A DNA stretch of 64,000 nt. Source: an uncultured Lachnospiraceae bacterium (GTDB taxonomy: Bacteria; Bacillota; Clostridia; Lachnospirales; Lachnospiraceae). Shown piece by piece: positions 43,082-51,253 of this stretch. The position numbers and the translations under genes were made by a program. Below the pieces are notes generated by a model. The model was not told the origin of the DNA and searched no databases. It worked only from the letters and a program-made list of their open reading frames with translations. Each line of letters starts with the position of its first letter. Position 1 is the first letter of the stretch. The stretch lies in NCBI GenBank assembly GCA_949471785.1, contig CASWRE010000014.1:1-64000 (forward strand). The letters are read 5' to 3'.

Positions 43082-44203
43082 CTACTCTTCCTCCCTGCAT
43101 TTTTCTACCCAAAAAGCCGTATACATCGACAGATCCCGGGACGCGTCCTTTTCAGAATATATTTTCTTGTGAATACGGTATGCGCCTTCCTCCAGAGATC
43201 CGTACAGCCATTCCCAGTCAATCTCCAGCACCTGGGAACCTTTGGCGGGAATATTATAGGCCAAATCCTTCCATGCATATTGAACCTCTGCGTATACAGG
43301 CACGGTTTTCCATTCCCCTTCCGTATACTGCTCCAATTCATACCAGGAGCCGAAGCTATACTCCGTTGTAACCTGCCCTTTATCCGGCATATGGGTGAAC
43401 TGCAATTTCAATCCTGTGGGCGTGACGTCCCAGACCTCCATCTGGATATCCGGCTCCCCGTGGATGACAAAGGGAGCGCAGACATGTTTCCCTGCTTCCT
43501 CCAGGGCTGCCGTTTTCTCGTCCATATCCTCATAATCCGCGTCCAGAACGTTCACGGGAAAAACATCCTTTTCCAGGCAATAGATACCGGGGGGCAGCTC
43601 GCCGTAAAGCCACTGCCATTCTATATCCATCGTCTCCGGTTCGTCTGCCGGGACATTGTAATAAGAAGTATTTCCGCACCTTCCGGTGATAATAGGCACC
43701 CTGTACCATTCCCCGTGCATGTACCGTTTCAACGTCTCAAACTCATCATAGCGCCAGGCGTCTCCGCCCTCCACGGCAGACAAGAGGAATCTGCCGCCCT
43801 CGGCCGTCACCGGGCCGTCGGGTACAAACGTCACATCCGGACAGGTTTCGGGGCCGTTCAGGTATGTGTCCTTAAGCAGCTCCGCCGGAAAATCGTTCTC
43901 TGCTTCCGGACTGGCGGACGCAGGATCTTCCTCCCGGCTACCAGCCGTCCCGTCCGAACCGCCAGAGCCGCTCTCTACACCCTGTCCATCCGCTATTTGG
44001 CTTTTGTCACCGGACGCCGTCTCGCCGTTTTCTCTGCCATTCCCCGGTTCTTCGGCTATTCCGTCGATGTATTGTGCCCCTTCCTCTTCCATGGATGCCA
44101 GACTGCCGTTCTCCGTCTGCTCCCTCGCCGAACAGGCTGTCATAACGGCGCCCATCATGCAGACTGCCAGACAAATTCCCGTCAGTTTCCTCTTTTTCAT
44201 CAT
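43082..44203 (-). CDS. lipoprotein with two Ig-like (Big_14-type) domains
   Basis: A 373-residue exported lipoprotein: signal with lipobox ending at C24 (VMTAC), a Ser/Glu/Gly-rich linker (about 25-105), then two repeats of an Ig-like unit (about 115-240 and 250-365). Each repeat has a W-Y/R strand and a conserved end such as IDWEWLYGSLEEGAYRIHK (about 19 residues) or IEWQWLYGELPPGIYCLEK. Similar Big_14 proteins occur in many gut Clostridia with unknown ligand. GGAGG precedes the ATG. It lies directly upstream of TRIC and may share its transcript. Confidence 0.85.
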   Translation of the reverse strand: MMKKRKLTGICLAVCMMGAVMTACSAREQTENGSLASMEEEGAQYIDGIAEEPGNGRENGETASGDKSQIADGQGVESGSGGSDGTAGSREEDPASASPEAENDFPAELLKDTYLNGPETCPDVTFVPDGPVTAEGGRFLLSAVEGGDAWRYDEFETLKRYMHGEWYRVPIITGRCGNTSYYNVPADEPETMDIEWQWLYGELPPGIYCLEKDVFPVNVLDADYEDMDEKTAALEEAGKHVCAPFVIHGEPDIQMEVWDVTPTGLKLQFTHMPDKGQVTTEYSFGSWYELEQYTEGEWKTVPVYAEVQYAWKDLAYNIPAKGSQVLEIDWEWLYGSLEEGAYRIHKKIYSEKDASRDLSMYTAFWVEKCREEE

Positions 44204-44325
44204 CCGTCACCTCCATATGTGGCCGGATGATGGGAAAATCCCCCCATACCCAGCCTGATACCATTAAAACGCAGATGAGAGGATAAATACTACGGTCGTT
44301 CTATACAGTATTATACTCGCGAGCG

Positions 44326-44967
44326 TTATGATTTGCCGGCGTTATCGCCCGTATATGCCCGCGAGCGCCAATGAATTTGGAAAACCTTTGTGCTCGCGGG
44401 TATAAAGCAATACCTGCCGCGATAGACTTCCTTCGCCTGGGACGTCCACTTTCTGACAAATTCTGTCTTGGCCTCTGTGTAAGCATCTCTGTTATGCTCA
44501 TATTCCCGCCAAAGCTTTATTTTCATTTTCTCATACTGTCCGGCGATATCCGCATGTTCCATGAGATAATCCCGAAAATACAGCTCGTCATGATCCCCGG
44601 CATATCTCAGATGTACGTGAAAAACCCTGTCGGCAAATCCATTTTCCGTATAACCTTTATTACATGAGATCCTGTCGCCGCTCTGGCTCATGCAGATATA
44701 GCCGTTATTTTCCAATACCTCTTTGCTGTCTGTCAGACTGCATCCTCCCGGAATTTCCACAAGAATATCAATAATCGGCTTGGCCCATATGGAAGGAATA
44801 GCCGTACTCCCTATATGGTTTATTCTGGCCGTTTGAACCAGTATTGATTTCAGAAAAGCTTCTTCCCTGGCATACCAGTCTTTCCAACAATCCTTATGCT
44901 CTGTCAAAAAGACCGGAAACAACTGCCACAATTCTTCCAGACTCATTTCTGATAATTTTTTACCCAT
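44326..44967 (-). CDS. GrpB family protein (UPF0157) with extended C-terminus
   Basis: A 213-residue protein of the nucleotidyltransferase-like GrpB family. It has the signature RINHIGSTAIPSIWAKPIID at about 48-67 and the later DHDELYFRDYL block. Members are sometimes fused to dephospho-CoA kinase; the activity is unknown. Homologs normally stop near the EVYRGRY segment; here some 27 residues follow that lie over an inverted repeat (44358-44400), so the C-terminus may be altered. The ATG at 44967 has AGGTG upstream. Confidence 0.8.
   Translation of the reverse strand: MGKKLSEMSLEELWQLFPVFLTEHKDCWKDWYAREEAFLKSILVQTARINHIGSTAIPSIWAKPIIDILVEIPGGCSLTDSKEVLENNGYICMSQSGDRISCNKGYTENGFADRVFHVHLRYAGDHDELYFRDYLMEHADIAGQYEKMKIKLWREYEHNRDAYTEAKTEFVRKWTSQAKEVYRGRYCFIPASTKVFQIHWRSRAYTGDNAGKS
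44358..44400. repeat. inverted repeat inside the 3' end of grpB
   Basis: CCCGCGAGC at 44358-44366 and GCTCGCGGG at 44392-44400 are exact complements 25 bases apart. A related CGCGAGCG occurs at 44319-44326. It lies where the GrpB homology ends. Confidence 0.5.
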
Positions 44968-44994
44968 CACGCACCTGTCTCGCCAAATTCTGAT

Positions 44995-45105
44995 TCACCT
45001 ACGTAATTCTTTCACCATCGTATACTCATTCAGCAAGGACCCATCCTTCTGTCCGCCTCCACATACTTTGATTTTTTTGCCCCATTCATAAACAACTAAA
45101 CTTTG
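44995..45105 (-). pseudogene. coding-like extension after the phosphatase stop, same frame
   Basis: The frame of the phosphatase gene continues past its TGA (45106-45108) for 36 more codons to a second TGA at 44995. The translation is protein-like (for example VVYEWGKKIKVCGGGQKDG). It may be a former C-terminal part cut by a nonsense mutation, the remnant of another gene, or chance. Confidence 0.3.
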
Positions 45106-45633
45106 TCAATAAACGAGTTCTTCCACTTGACCATGTTCCGGATGTTCTATTCCTAGGACATACTGCATAAGAGTTCCATGGCACATAACAATAACAGTAT
45201 TATAGTCTTTATATCTATCCAAAACATCCATGACCCGTTTTTTCATCTGTTCGGCAGATTCCCAAAGGCATTGTACTCCCTTGAGATGACGCCCCTGATT
45301 TTCTGCCAGACTCCTATAGGATTCTTCTGCCATTTCATCAGGCAGGAATTCATATGAGACTCCATCTGCCAGCCATTCATGCAAATCAGTTTCTACCTGC
45401 ATTTCAAGATTTAAGCATTTTGACAAAATAGCCGCGCTATGCAGCGCCCGGCCAAATGGTGATGTAATGATCAGCTCAGCCTTTTGCAACCGGCTGTCTT
45501 TTGCGGTTTCATGAATCTGTTCGATCCCTTTTTCAGATAATGTCATCATATTATAAGCAAAGCCTTTATAAAATTTTTTTCCTGCCATGGAGCTATCCAT
45601 TTGACCATGGCGTATGAAATAAAACGTTGTCAT
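45106..45633 (-). CDS. histidine phosphatase family protein
   Basis: A 175-residue phosphoglycerate-mutase-like phosphatase. The catalytic RHG is at 8-10 (FIRHGQMD), the second conserved His in MCHGTLM near 150, and the acidic Glu lies in the SPFGRALHSA-to-LHEW stretch. The substrate is unknown. GGAGG precedes the ATG. The frame continues after the stop with 36 coding-like codons, which raises the question of a shortened gene. Confidence 0.88.
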   Translation of the reverse strand: MTTFYFIRHGQMDSSMAGKKFYKGFAYNMMTLSEKGIEQIHETAKDSRLQKAELIITSPFGRALHSAAILSKCLNLEMQVETDLHEWLADGVSYEFLPDEMAEESYRSLAENQGRHLKGVQCLWESAEQMKKRVMDVLDRYKDYNTVIVMCHGTLMQYVLGIEHPEHGQVEELVY

Positions 45634-45740
45634 GCCTATATCCTCCTTTGCGGCTCCCAGCTTTGATTGTATTTTTTCAAATCATCTCATTGCATACATT
45701 ATTTCTTTCGTATATGCTTGTAGGCAGGAGGTACCTGGTT

Positions 45741-46217
45741 ATGGCAAATGAAGATAAGAAAGATTTTAACGCAATGTTGAACGACAGTAAGGATATGCCG
45801 AAGTTCCAGACAATTACGGATGAAAAAAGCATAGAGAAATATGGCGGAGACAGAATGTATTTTGCGCCGCCAATTGACTATGACAAAGTAATGCGGCTTG
45901 TACCATGGGGAAAGCTGCTCACAGTAGGTGCAATAAGGGAATATTTTGCAAACATAAACGGGGCTGATTTTACAGAGCCGATTACGGCAGGAATATTCGT
46001 CTCGATTGCCGCATGGGCAAGTTTTCAGAGGAACCATGATAAGACACCTTATTGGAGAACGCTGAAAGTCCATGGGGAACTAAACCCAAAATATCCCGGC
46101 GGTATCGAAGCACAAAAAAAGTTGCTCGAAAGAGAAGGGCATATCATTATCCAAAAAGGCCGAAAAAACATCCGATACTATGTGAAAGATTACGAAAAAG
46201 CATTATTCACTCTATAG
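45741..46217 (+). CDS. alkyltransferase-like (MGMT DNA-binding domain) protein without catalytic Cys
   Basis: A 158-residue protein matching the DNA-binding domain of O6-alkylguanine DNA methyltransferase. The helix-turn-helix region VPWGKLLTVGAIREYF is at about 54-69, and the active-site position reads PYWR (103-106) where active enzymes have PCHR and ATL proteins PWHR. There is no Cys anywhere, so it cannot transfer alkyl groups to itself. ATL proteins bind alkylated DNA and flag it for nucleotide excision repair. A strong AGGAGG precedes the ATG at 45741. It is a single plus-strand gene. Confidence 0.82.
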   Translation: MANEDKKDFNAMLNDSKDMPKFQTITDEKSIEKYGGDRMYFAPPIDYDKVMRLVPWGKLLTVGAIREYFANINGADFTEPITAGIFVSIAAWASFQRNHDKTPYWRTLKVHGELNPKYPGGIEAQKKLLEREGHIIIQKGRKNIRYYVKDYEKALFTL

Positions 46218-46249
46218 GACAATCGAATCCTCCCATCCCCGATTGTCCT
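46216..46249 (+). terminator. 10-bp stem after the alkyltransferase-like gene
   Basis: AGGACAATCG overlaps the stop codon and pairs perfectly with CGATTGTCCT across a 14-base loop. It has no T-run, so termination is uncertain. Confidence 0.4.
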
Positions 46250-46269
46250 GTACCCCGTCATTCTCTCAT

Positions 46270-47634
46270 TTAATTCTTAAAGCTGTGAATCGGCGCCGGT
46301 ATCCGGCCGCCGCGATTTACAAATCCCTCACAGGAAAAACGGTTTACCGGCATGATCGGCGCATAGCCCAGCAGACCGCCGAACTCCACCGTCTCGCCCA
46401 CATCCTTCCCGATCACCGGGATCAGGCGCACGGCCGTGGTTTTCTGGTTCACCATTCCGATCGCCATCTCGTCAGCAATGATACCCGCGATAGTTGTGGA
46501 CGCCGTATCTCCGGGAATGGCAATCATATCCAGCCCCACGGAGCATACGCAGGTCATGGCCTCCAGTTTCTCCAGGGTCAGGGAACCGGCATTCACTGCC
46601 TGGATCATTCCCTGATCTTCACTGACCGGGATAAACGCGCCGCTAAGCCCTCCCACATAAGAGGACGCCATCACGCCGCCCTTCTTCACCTGATCATTCA
46701 GAAGAGCCAGGGCCGCCGTGGTTCCCGGCGCGCCCACGGATTCCAGACCGATCTCCTGCAGAATCTCCGCCACGGAATCTCCCACCGCCGGGGTGGGCGC
46801 CAAGGACAAATCGATGATGCCGAAAGGAACACCCATACGGCGGGAAGCCTCCTGAGCCACCAGCTGGCCCACGCGGGTAATTTTGAAAGCAGTTTTCTTT
46901 ATAGTCTCGCAGAGCTGTTCAAAATCGGCTCCCCGCACCTGTTCCAGAGCATATTTCACTACTCCCGGACCGCTGACGCCCACATTGATAATAGCGTCCG
47001 CCTCGGTCACGCCGTGGAATGCCCCGGCCATAAAGGGATTGTCGTCCGGCGCGTTGCAGAATACCACCAGCTTTGCACAGCCCAGGGAATCCTGATCGGC
47101 GGTGCGCGCCGCTGTCTCGTGGACAATATCCCCCATCAGACGCACCGCGTCCATATTGATACCCGTTTTCGTGGAACCCACATTGACGGAACTGCACACC
47201 CGTTCTGTCACGGCCAGCGCCTCGGGAATAGAGCGAATCAGCAATTCATCCGCTTTCGTCATTCCCTTGGCCACCAGGGCCGAATATCCTCCCAGAAAAT
47301 TCACCCCTACCTCTTTTGCCGCCTGATCCAAAGTACGGGCAAGCCGCACGAAATCTTCCGGGGATTTGCAGGCAGCTCCTCCCACCAGGGCGGCCGGAGT
47401 AATGGAAATTCGTTTATTTACAATGGGAATCCCATACTCAAGAGAAATATCCTCGCCGGTCTTCACCAGATCCCTGGCCAGGGTGGTGATCTTCGTATAA
47501 ACTTTATCACAGAGCGTGTCCAAATCTGCGTCCACACAGTCCAGCAGGCTGATGCCTAAGGTAATCGTGCGGACGTCCAGATTTTCCTGCTCGATCATTT
47601 TATTGGTTTCATGTACCTCGAATATATTGATCAT
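46270..47634 (-). CDS. DUF711/UPF0210 family protein (PFL family)
   Basis: A 454-residue protein of the UPF0210/DUF711 family, with the Gly-rich [12 protein letters not shown] and [20 protein letters not shown] regions. The fold is related to pyruvate-formate-lyase-like barrels but lacks the radical Gly motif; the function is unknown. It almost always sits next to a small ACT-domain gene, as here (18-base gap), suggesting an amino-acid-linked role. GGAGGAGG precedes the start. Confidence 0.92.
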   Translation of the reverse strand: MINIFEVHETNKMIEQENLDVRTITLGISLLDCVDADLDTLCDKVYTKITTLARDLVKTGEDISLEYGIPIVNKRISITPAALVGGAACKSPEDFVRLARTLDQAAKEVGVNFLGGYSALVAKGMTKADELLIRSIPEALAVTERVCSSVNVGSTKTGINMDAVRLMGDIVHETAARTADQDSLGCAKLVVFCNAPDDNPFMAGAFHGVTEADAIINVGVSGPGVVKYALEQVRGADFEQLCETIKKTAFKITRVGQLVAQEASRRMGVPFGIIDLSLAPTPAVGDSVAEILQEIGLESVGAPGTTAALALLNDQVKKGGVMASSYVGGLSGAFIPVSEDQGMIQAVNAGSLTLEKLEAMTCVCSVGLDMIAIPGDTASTTIAGIIADEMAIGMVNQKTTAVRLIPVIGKDVGETVEFGGLLGYAPIMPVNRFSCEGFVNRGGRIPAPIHSFKN

Positions 47635-47651
47635 GAAAATCCTCCTCCGTG

Positions 47652-47924
47652 TCAGATCCGGTGCATCTTGGTAAAAATATCTTCCAGCTGGCAGCGGATC
47701 ACCACGCCGATCTCTCCGCCCAGCTTATCAAGATCCGCCGTAATATCCCCCATAGTCTTATCCGTCCCGCTGATATCCGTAATCATCATCATATTGAACA
47801 GGCCGTCCAGAATGGTCTGGGAAATATCCAGAATATTGATCTGATTATCCGCCAGATATGTGCAGACCCGGGCGATAATACCCACCGTATCCTTGCCTAC
47901 CACCGTAATGATTGCTTTTTTCAT
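47652..47924 (-). CDS. ACT domain protein (UPF0237)
   Basis: A 90-residue stand-alone ACT domain. The pattern [20 protein letters not shown] then NILDISQTI is the standard beta-alpha-beta of a ligand-binding ACT module. UPF0237 members pair with the DUF711 gene and probably sense an amino acid. The ATG at 47924 has GGAGGTG. The gene lies just downstream of the HEPN cassette and may have its own promoter. Confidence 0.92.
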   Translation of the reverse strand: MKKAIITVVGKDTVGIIARVCTYLADNQINILDISQTILDGLFNMMMITDISGTDKTMGDITADLDKLGGEIGVVIRCQLEDIFTKMHRI

Positions 47925-48015
47925 AGCCACCTCCGTAATTTTATGTATGTACAAGCCGCATATGCCTTTACTCAATATCTAAATATTACACAACAACTCG
48001 CCAGATCTTTTGCAA

Positions 48016-48693
48016 TTATTGCAAGTATCTTTTATTATTTGCATAATCGTAAAGTAATCTTGTCACTCCTGACAGGATACTGAAAACTTTTGTTTCCCAA
48101 TTGGAAAACTCCTGCGCCGTTACACCTGCTTTAAAGTCTCCATGTGCTATCGAATTCCTACGATTTACTAATGCATCAATATCACTTTGATAATCATTGA
48201 ACAAATCTATTGGCAATCCGATTTTATACAAATTTTTTTGTAATACGATATATCTTAAGTTTGACTCTATATTAATAATCTGATCATCTATATTTAGCTT
48301 TTGTTCCTTAAAATCATCTACTTTTTCCATAAAATCAATTCGCCGAAACAAACGATGTAAACGTGCGTCGTCCGGTAGTTCTCTACGAAAAATTTCACAT
48401 TTTCGATCCAAATTTTCATAAGCAAGAAATTCTTTATACATGCTTGCCACCATTAAACCCGTATTCACATCTTTTCGGCTTAACTGCTGTGAATTAATAT
48501 ACTGAATATAAGTTTGTAAACTGATTTTTATATAACCTTCTAAATGAGCATACAATACTAATACTAAGCTTTTTCTATATTTACTTTTATTATCTTCTTT
48601 AATAGAGTTTAATTGATTCTTGAAAAAAGCAAGTTCTTCCTGACGCCAAGCCAGTTCTGTCTCAAGCGCCGCCCTTAATTCATTTGCAGTCAA
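48016..48693 (-). CDS. MAE_28990/MAE_18760-type HEPN-like nuclease
   Basis: A 225-residue, helical, AT-rich gene product. The HEPN RNase motif R-x4-H is visible at 179-184 (RRNSIAHG), within a helix near the C-terminus, and the N-terminal helices (LAWRQEELAFFKNQL, LYAHLEGYIKISLQTY) match the MAE_28990 group. HEPN proteins commonly act as RNA-cleaving toxins in defense. The start is a TTG at 48693 that overlaps the end of the DUF262 gene by 14 bases, so the two are coupled. It would be the effector of the pair. Confidence 0.8.
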   Translation of the reverse strand: MTANELRAALETELAWRQEELAFFKNQLNSIKEDNKSKYRKSLVLVLYAHLEGYIKISLQTYIQYINSQQLSRKDVNTGLMVASMYKEFLAYENLDRKCEIFRRELPDDARLHRLFRRIDFMEKVDDFKEQKLNIDDQIINIESNLRYIVLQKNLYKIGLPIDLFNDYQSDIDALVNRRNSIAHGDFKAGVTAQEFSNWETKVFSILSGVTRLLYDYANNKRYLQ

Positions 48694-49771
48694 GAATCTT
48701 AGCCACTCCTTCCGTAAACAATTTTATCCTTGCCCGTACACCATTAACACTTCCCGTCTTATATGACTGCAATTCAGACCCGTATTTAATAGAATTAATT
48801 CCCTCTACTACACTTTTTACACAGCCGCTCGCCAAAATCCCGTCAATTAAGGTTGCTACAGAAACGGAAATACCATCAAAATAATATGTTACAAACTCAT
48901 TTTTTACAGTTCCATTAGCTGTTTTCCCTGAAAATGCCTCTTCTCCCCAATGATCATTTATAAATTTGAACGTCCGCTCAAAAATGACTTTTTCTCTATT
49001 ATAATCGAACTGTATTTCTCCGGTCGTCATTTTTTCAAGATACCTTGTCAGATATTCTGTCACCGGATTTTTATAATGACTAATATCGTTCTTTATTGCA
49101 AAAAATCTCAAAATAAGCTCTTGATCATATCTGGTTTTTCTCTTTTCTGCTGGTAATCTTTTTATTACTGTTTTAAAATCAATATTTTTACTACACTCTT
49201 CCAAAAAATTGATTCCGTCCGATCCCAGTAGCCGGATAGTACAATTCCTGATTTCCTGAGCCGATAAAAGCTCTCCGCCGGTATTAAGCCTTTTGAACAT
49301 ATGGTATTTTAGAGAAATTTCACTCTCTTTCTTAATTACTTCCATACGAACAAAACTTCTTTTTACTTTTATCTGTAATGCTTTCGGTAATCTGTCAAAT
49401 GTAATACCGTTCAAATCAGCAACTATATCACATCCATGCAATACTAAAAAATCATCCTCAGTTTCTCCTAAACGTTCACCCCGAAAATGCAAATAGCTGG
49501 ATATTCTTTGTAAACCATCAATTAACTCATAGACCCCGTCCTCTATCTCTATCACAAAAATCGGTGGAACGGGCATCTCTAAAAGTAGAGATTCTATAAA
49601 ACGTGACTGTTTCTCTTCTTCCCATCTAAAAAGCCTTTGATAATCGGGTGAAATAATTAACTCTTTATTTTGATACATATCATACAATTCATTAAATGAT
49701 ATATCCAAACTTTTTGTTCTTATTTTTATTATTTGTGTATCCACGTTTTCAATTAGATTCTCTATCGCCAT
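48680..49771 (-). CDS. DUF262 domain protein without HNH (DUF1524) tail
   Basis: A 363-residue DUF262 (ParB/Srx-like fold) protein. Motifs: PDYQR (42-46), RFIESLLLEMPVPPIFV (57-73) and DGLQR (85-89), the variant of the canonical DGQQR nucleotide-binding motif. DUF262 is the NTP-dependent regulatory part of GmrSD and SspE, where it is linked to an HNH nuclease; here that nuclease is absent and a HEPN gene follows instead. The base composition is much more AT-rich than in the flanking genes. GGAGGAG precedes the ATG at 49771. Confidence 0.85.
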   Translation of the reverse strand: MAIENLIENVDTQIIKIRTKSLDISFNELYDMYQNKELIISPDYQRLFRWEEEKQSRFIESLLLEMPVPPIFVIEIEDGVYELIDGLQRISSYLHFRGERLGETEDDFLVLHGCDIVADLNGITFDRLPKALQIKVKRSFVRMEVIKKESEISLKYHMFKRLNTGGELLSAQEIRNCTIRLLGSDGINFLEECSKNIDFKTVIKRLPAEKRKTRYDQELILRFFAIKNDISHYKNPVTEYLTRYLEKMTTGEIQFDYNREKVIFERTFKFINDHWGEEAFSGKTANGTVKNEFVTYYFDGISVSVATLIDGILASGCVKSVVEGINSIKYGSELQSYKTGSVNGVRARIKLFTEGVAKILDCK

Positions 49772-49832
49772 AATATTCTCCTCCACTAATTTACAACCGT
49801 CCAACGCTTCTACAATTTCATACTAAATATTT

Positions 49833-50630
49833 CTAAAACTCCGCCAGCTCCGAAATCCTGTCCCTGTGGGCCACCTCGATATGAAAATCCGCCGCCCGGT
49901 ACGGGTTCTCCCCCATCGTAATTTCACTGCACACCGTCTCAAAGGCCAGGTCCTCATAATTATTCTCCTGGCTCAGATGGCCGAGGAAGATCTCCTTCAT
50001 ACCGTCGTGCAGGATCTCGCAGAGCAGCCGGCCGGCCGTCTCGTTGGAGAGATGCCCGCTGTTTCCGGCGATCCGACGCTTCAGATAATAGGGGTAACGG
50101 CCCACTTCCAGCATCCGCTCATCATGATTAGACTCCAGCAACAGTACATCCAACCCCCGCAGCCTGTCCACAATGTATCGGTCATACGTCCCCATGTCCG
50201 TAGCTACGGCCGCATGTTTTCCACCATAGTCAAAACGATAACCTACTGGCTCCGCCGCGTCATGGGATATCCGGAACGGGTATACATCGATATCCCCCAG
50301 TGTAAAGGCCTGGTCCGGCACAATTTCATGGAAAATCCCCTCCGGCAGCTTCCCAATGGGATTGGTACGCCGGATCTCCCCGATAGTACCCGCCGTAGCG
50401 TAGATGGGCAGCTTATATTTCCGCGCCAGCACGCCCAACCCCCGGATATGGTCGCTGTGCTCATGGGTCACCAGGATACCGTCCAGCTCCTGCATGGAGC
50501 GGTCCAGAGCCTCCACTCCCGCCGCCGTCCGCTTGCCGCTGATTCCCGCATCCACCAGCAGGGAGGTACGCTCCGATCCCACAAAAATACAGTTACCGCT
50601 GCTTCCACTGGCCACGCTACATAGCTTCAT
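49833..50630 (-). CDS. MBL fold metallo-hydrolase (WalJ/YycJ-like)
   Basis: A 265-residue metallo-beta-lactamase-fold hydrolase. The metal motif HEHSDH is at 56-61, preceded by the GSSGNC start typical of YycJ/WalJ, an exonuclease implicated in mismatch repair and cell-wall signalling. The start MKLCSVASGSSGN at 50630 has GGAGG and overlaps coaE by 14 bases. The order polA-coaE-walJ puts it in a DNA metabolism block. Confidence 0.9.
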   Translation of the reverse strand: MKLCSVASGSSGNCIFVGSERTSLLVDAGISGKRTAAGVEALDRSMQELDGILVTHEHSDHIRGLGVLARKYKLPIYATAGTIGEIRRTNPIGKLPEGIFHEIVPDQAFTLGDIDVYPFRISHDAAEPVGYRFDYGGKHAAVATDMGTYDRYIVDRLRGLDVLLLESNHDERMLEVGRYPYYLKRRIAGNSGHLSNETAGRLLCEILHDGMKEIFLGHLSQENNYEDLAFETVCSEITMGENPYRAADFHIEVAHRDRISELAEF

Positions 50631-51213
50631 CGCCCAACCTCCGTCTGATCTGCCGCTCCGTGTAAGAAAAATTGCCGCTGTTGTCAATCTCCACACTACA
50701 CCGGCGCTCAAACTCATCCTCTGTAAGCTGATTAGCCATAATATGGGCAATCTTCTCCTCCGTATAGTCCCGGCTCTCCTTCAGCCGCTCGACGCGCGTA
50801 TCTTCGTCGGCATAAATATACCATACCTCATCGCAAAAATCATCATAATGATCCTCCAGAAGCAGGGCTGCCTCCACAATAAAATATTCGGTGCCGATAT
50901 TTTTCTCTTTTTCAATGGTATGCAGAATATAATTTTTAATGGCCGGATGCATGATGGCGTTCAATTTAGCCAGTTCTTCCGGCTGAGGAAATACGATATG
51001 GGCCAGCTTACTGCGGTCGATCTCCCCGTTTTCCCTCAAAATTCCTTCACCGAAAGTCGCCACGATTTTCCCGTAGCACTTTCTCCCTTTCTGCATCAGT
51101 ATATGGCCGATCTGGTCGGCCTTCATGATCGTGGCATCGTAATGGGACGCGATAAAATTCAGCACCTCTGATTTCCCACACCCGATACCGCCGGTTACTC
51201 CGATAATCTTCAT
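50617..51213 (-). CDS. coaE: dephospho-CoA kinase
   Basis: A 198-residue CoaE, the last step of CoA synthesis. The P-loop GVTGGIGCGKSEV is at 5-17, the DADQIGH-equivalent segment reads MKADQIGHILM, and the LKESRDYTEEKI region completes the lid. It is in the polA-coaE-walJ block, which is conserved in Firmicutes. Confidence 0.95.
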   Translation of the reverse strand: MKIIGVTGGIGCGKSEVLNFIASHYDATIMKADQIGHILMQKGRKCYGKIVATFGEGILRENGEIDRSKLAHIVFPQPEELAKLNAIMHPAIKNYILHTIEKEKNIGTEYFIVEAALLLEDHYDDFCDEVWYIYADEDTRVERLKESRDYTEEKIAHIMANQLTEDEFERRCSVEIDNSGNFSYTERQIRRRLGDEAM

Positions 51214-51253
51214 AATCTTATCCTTTGTTTACCTGTCCACACAGCCGCAGCTG

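Noticed and set aside
44326..44967. dephospho-CoA kinase fusion because of GrpB
   Set aside because: There is no P-loop domain; coaE is a separate gene at 50617.
48680..49771. GmrSD-type restriction enzyme
   Set aside because: Only DUF262 is present; there is no DUF1524 HNH domain in or next to the gene.
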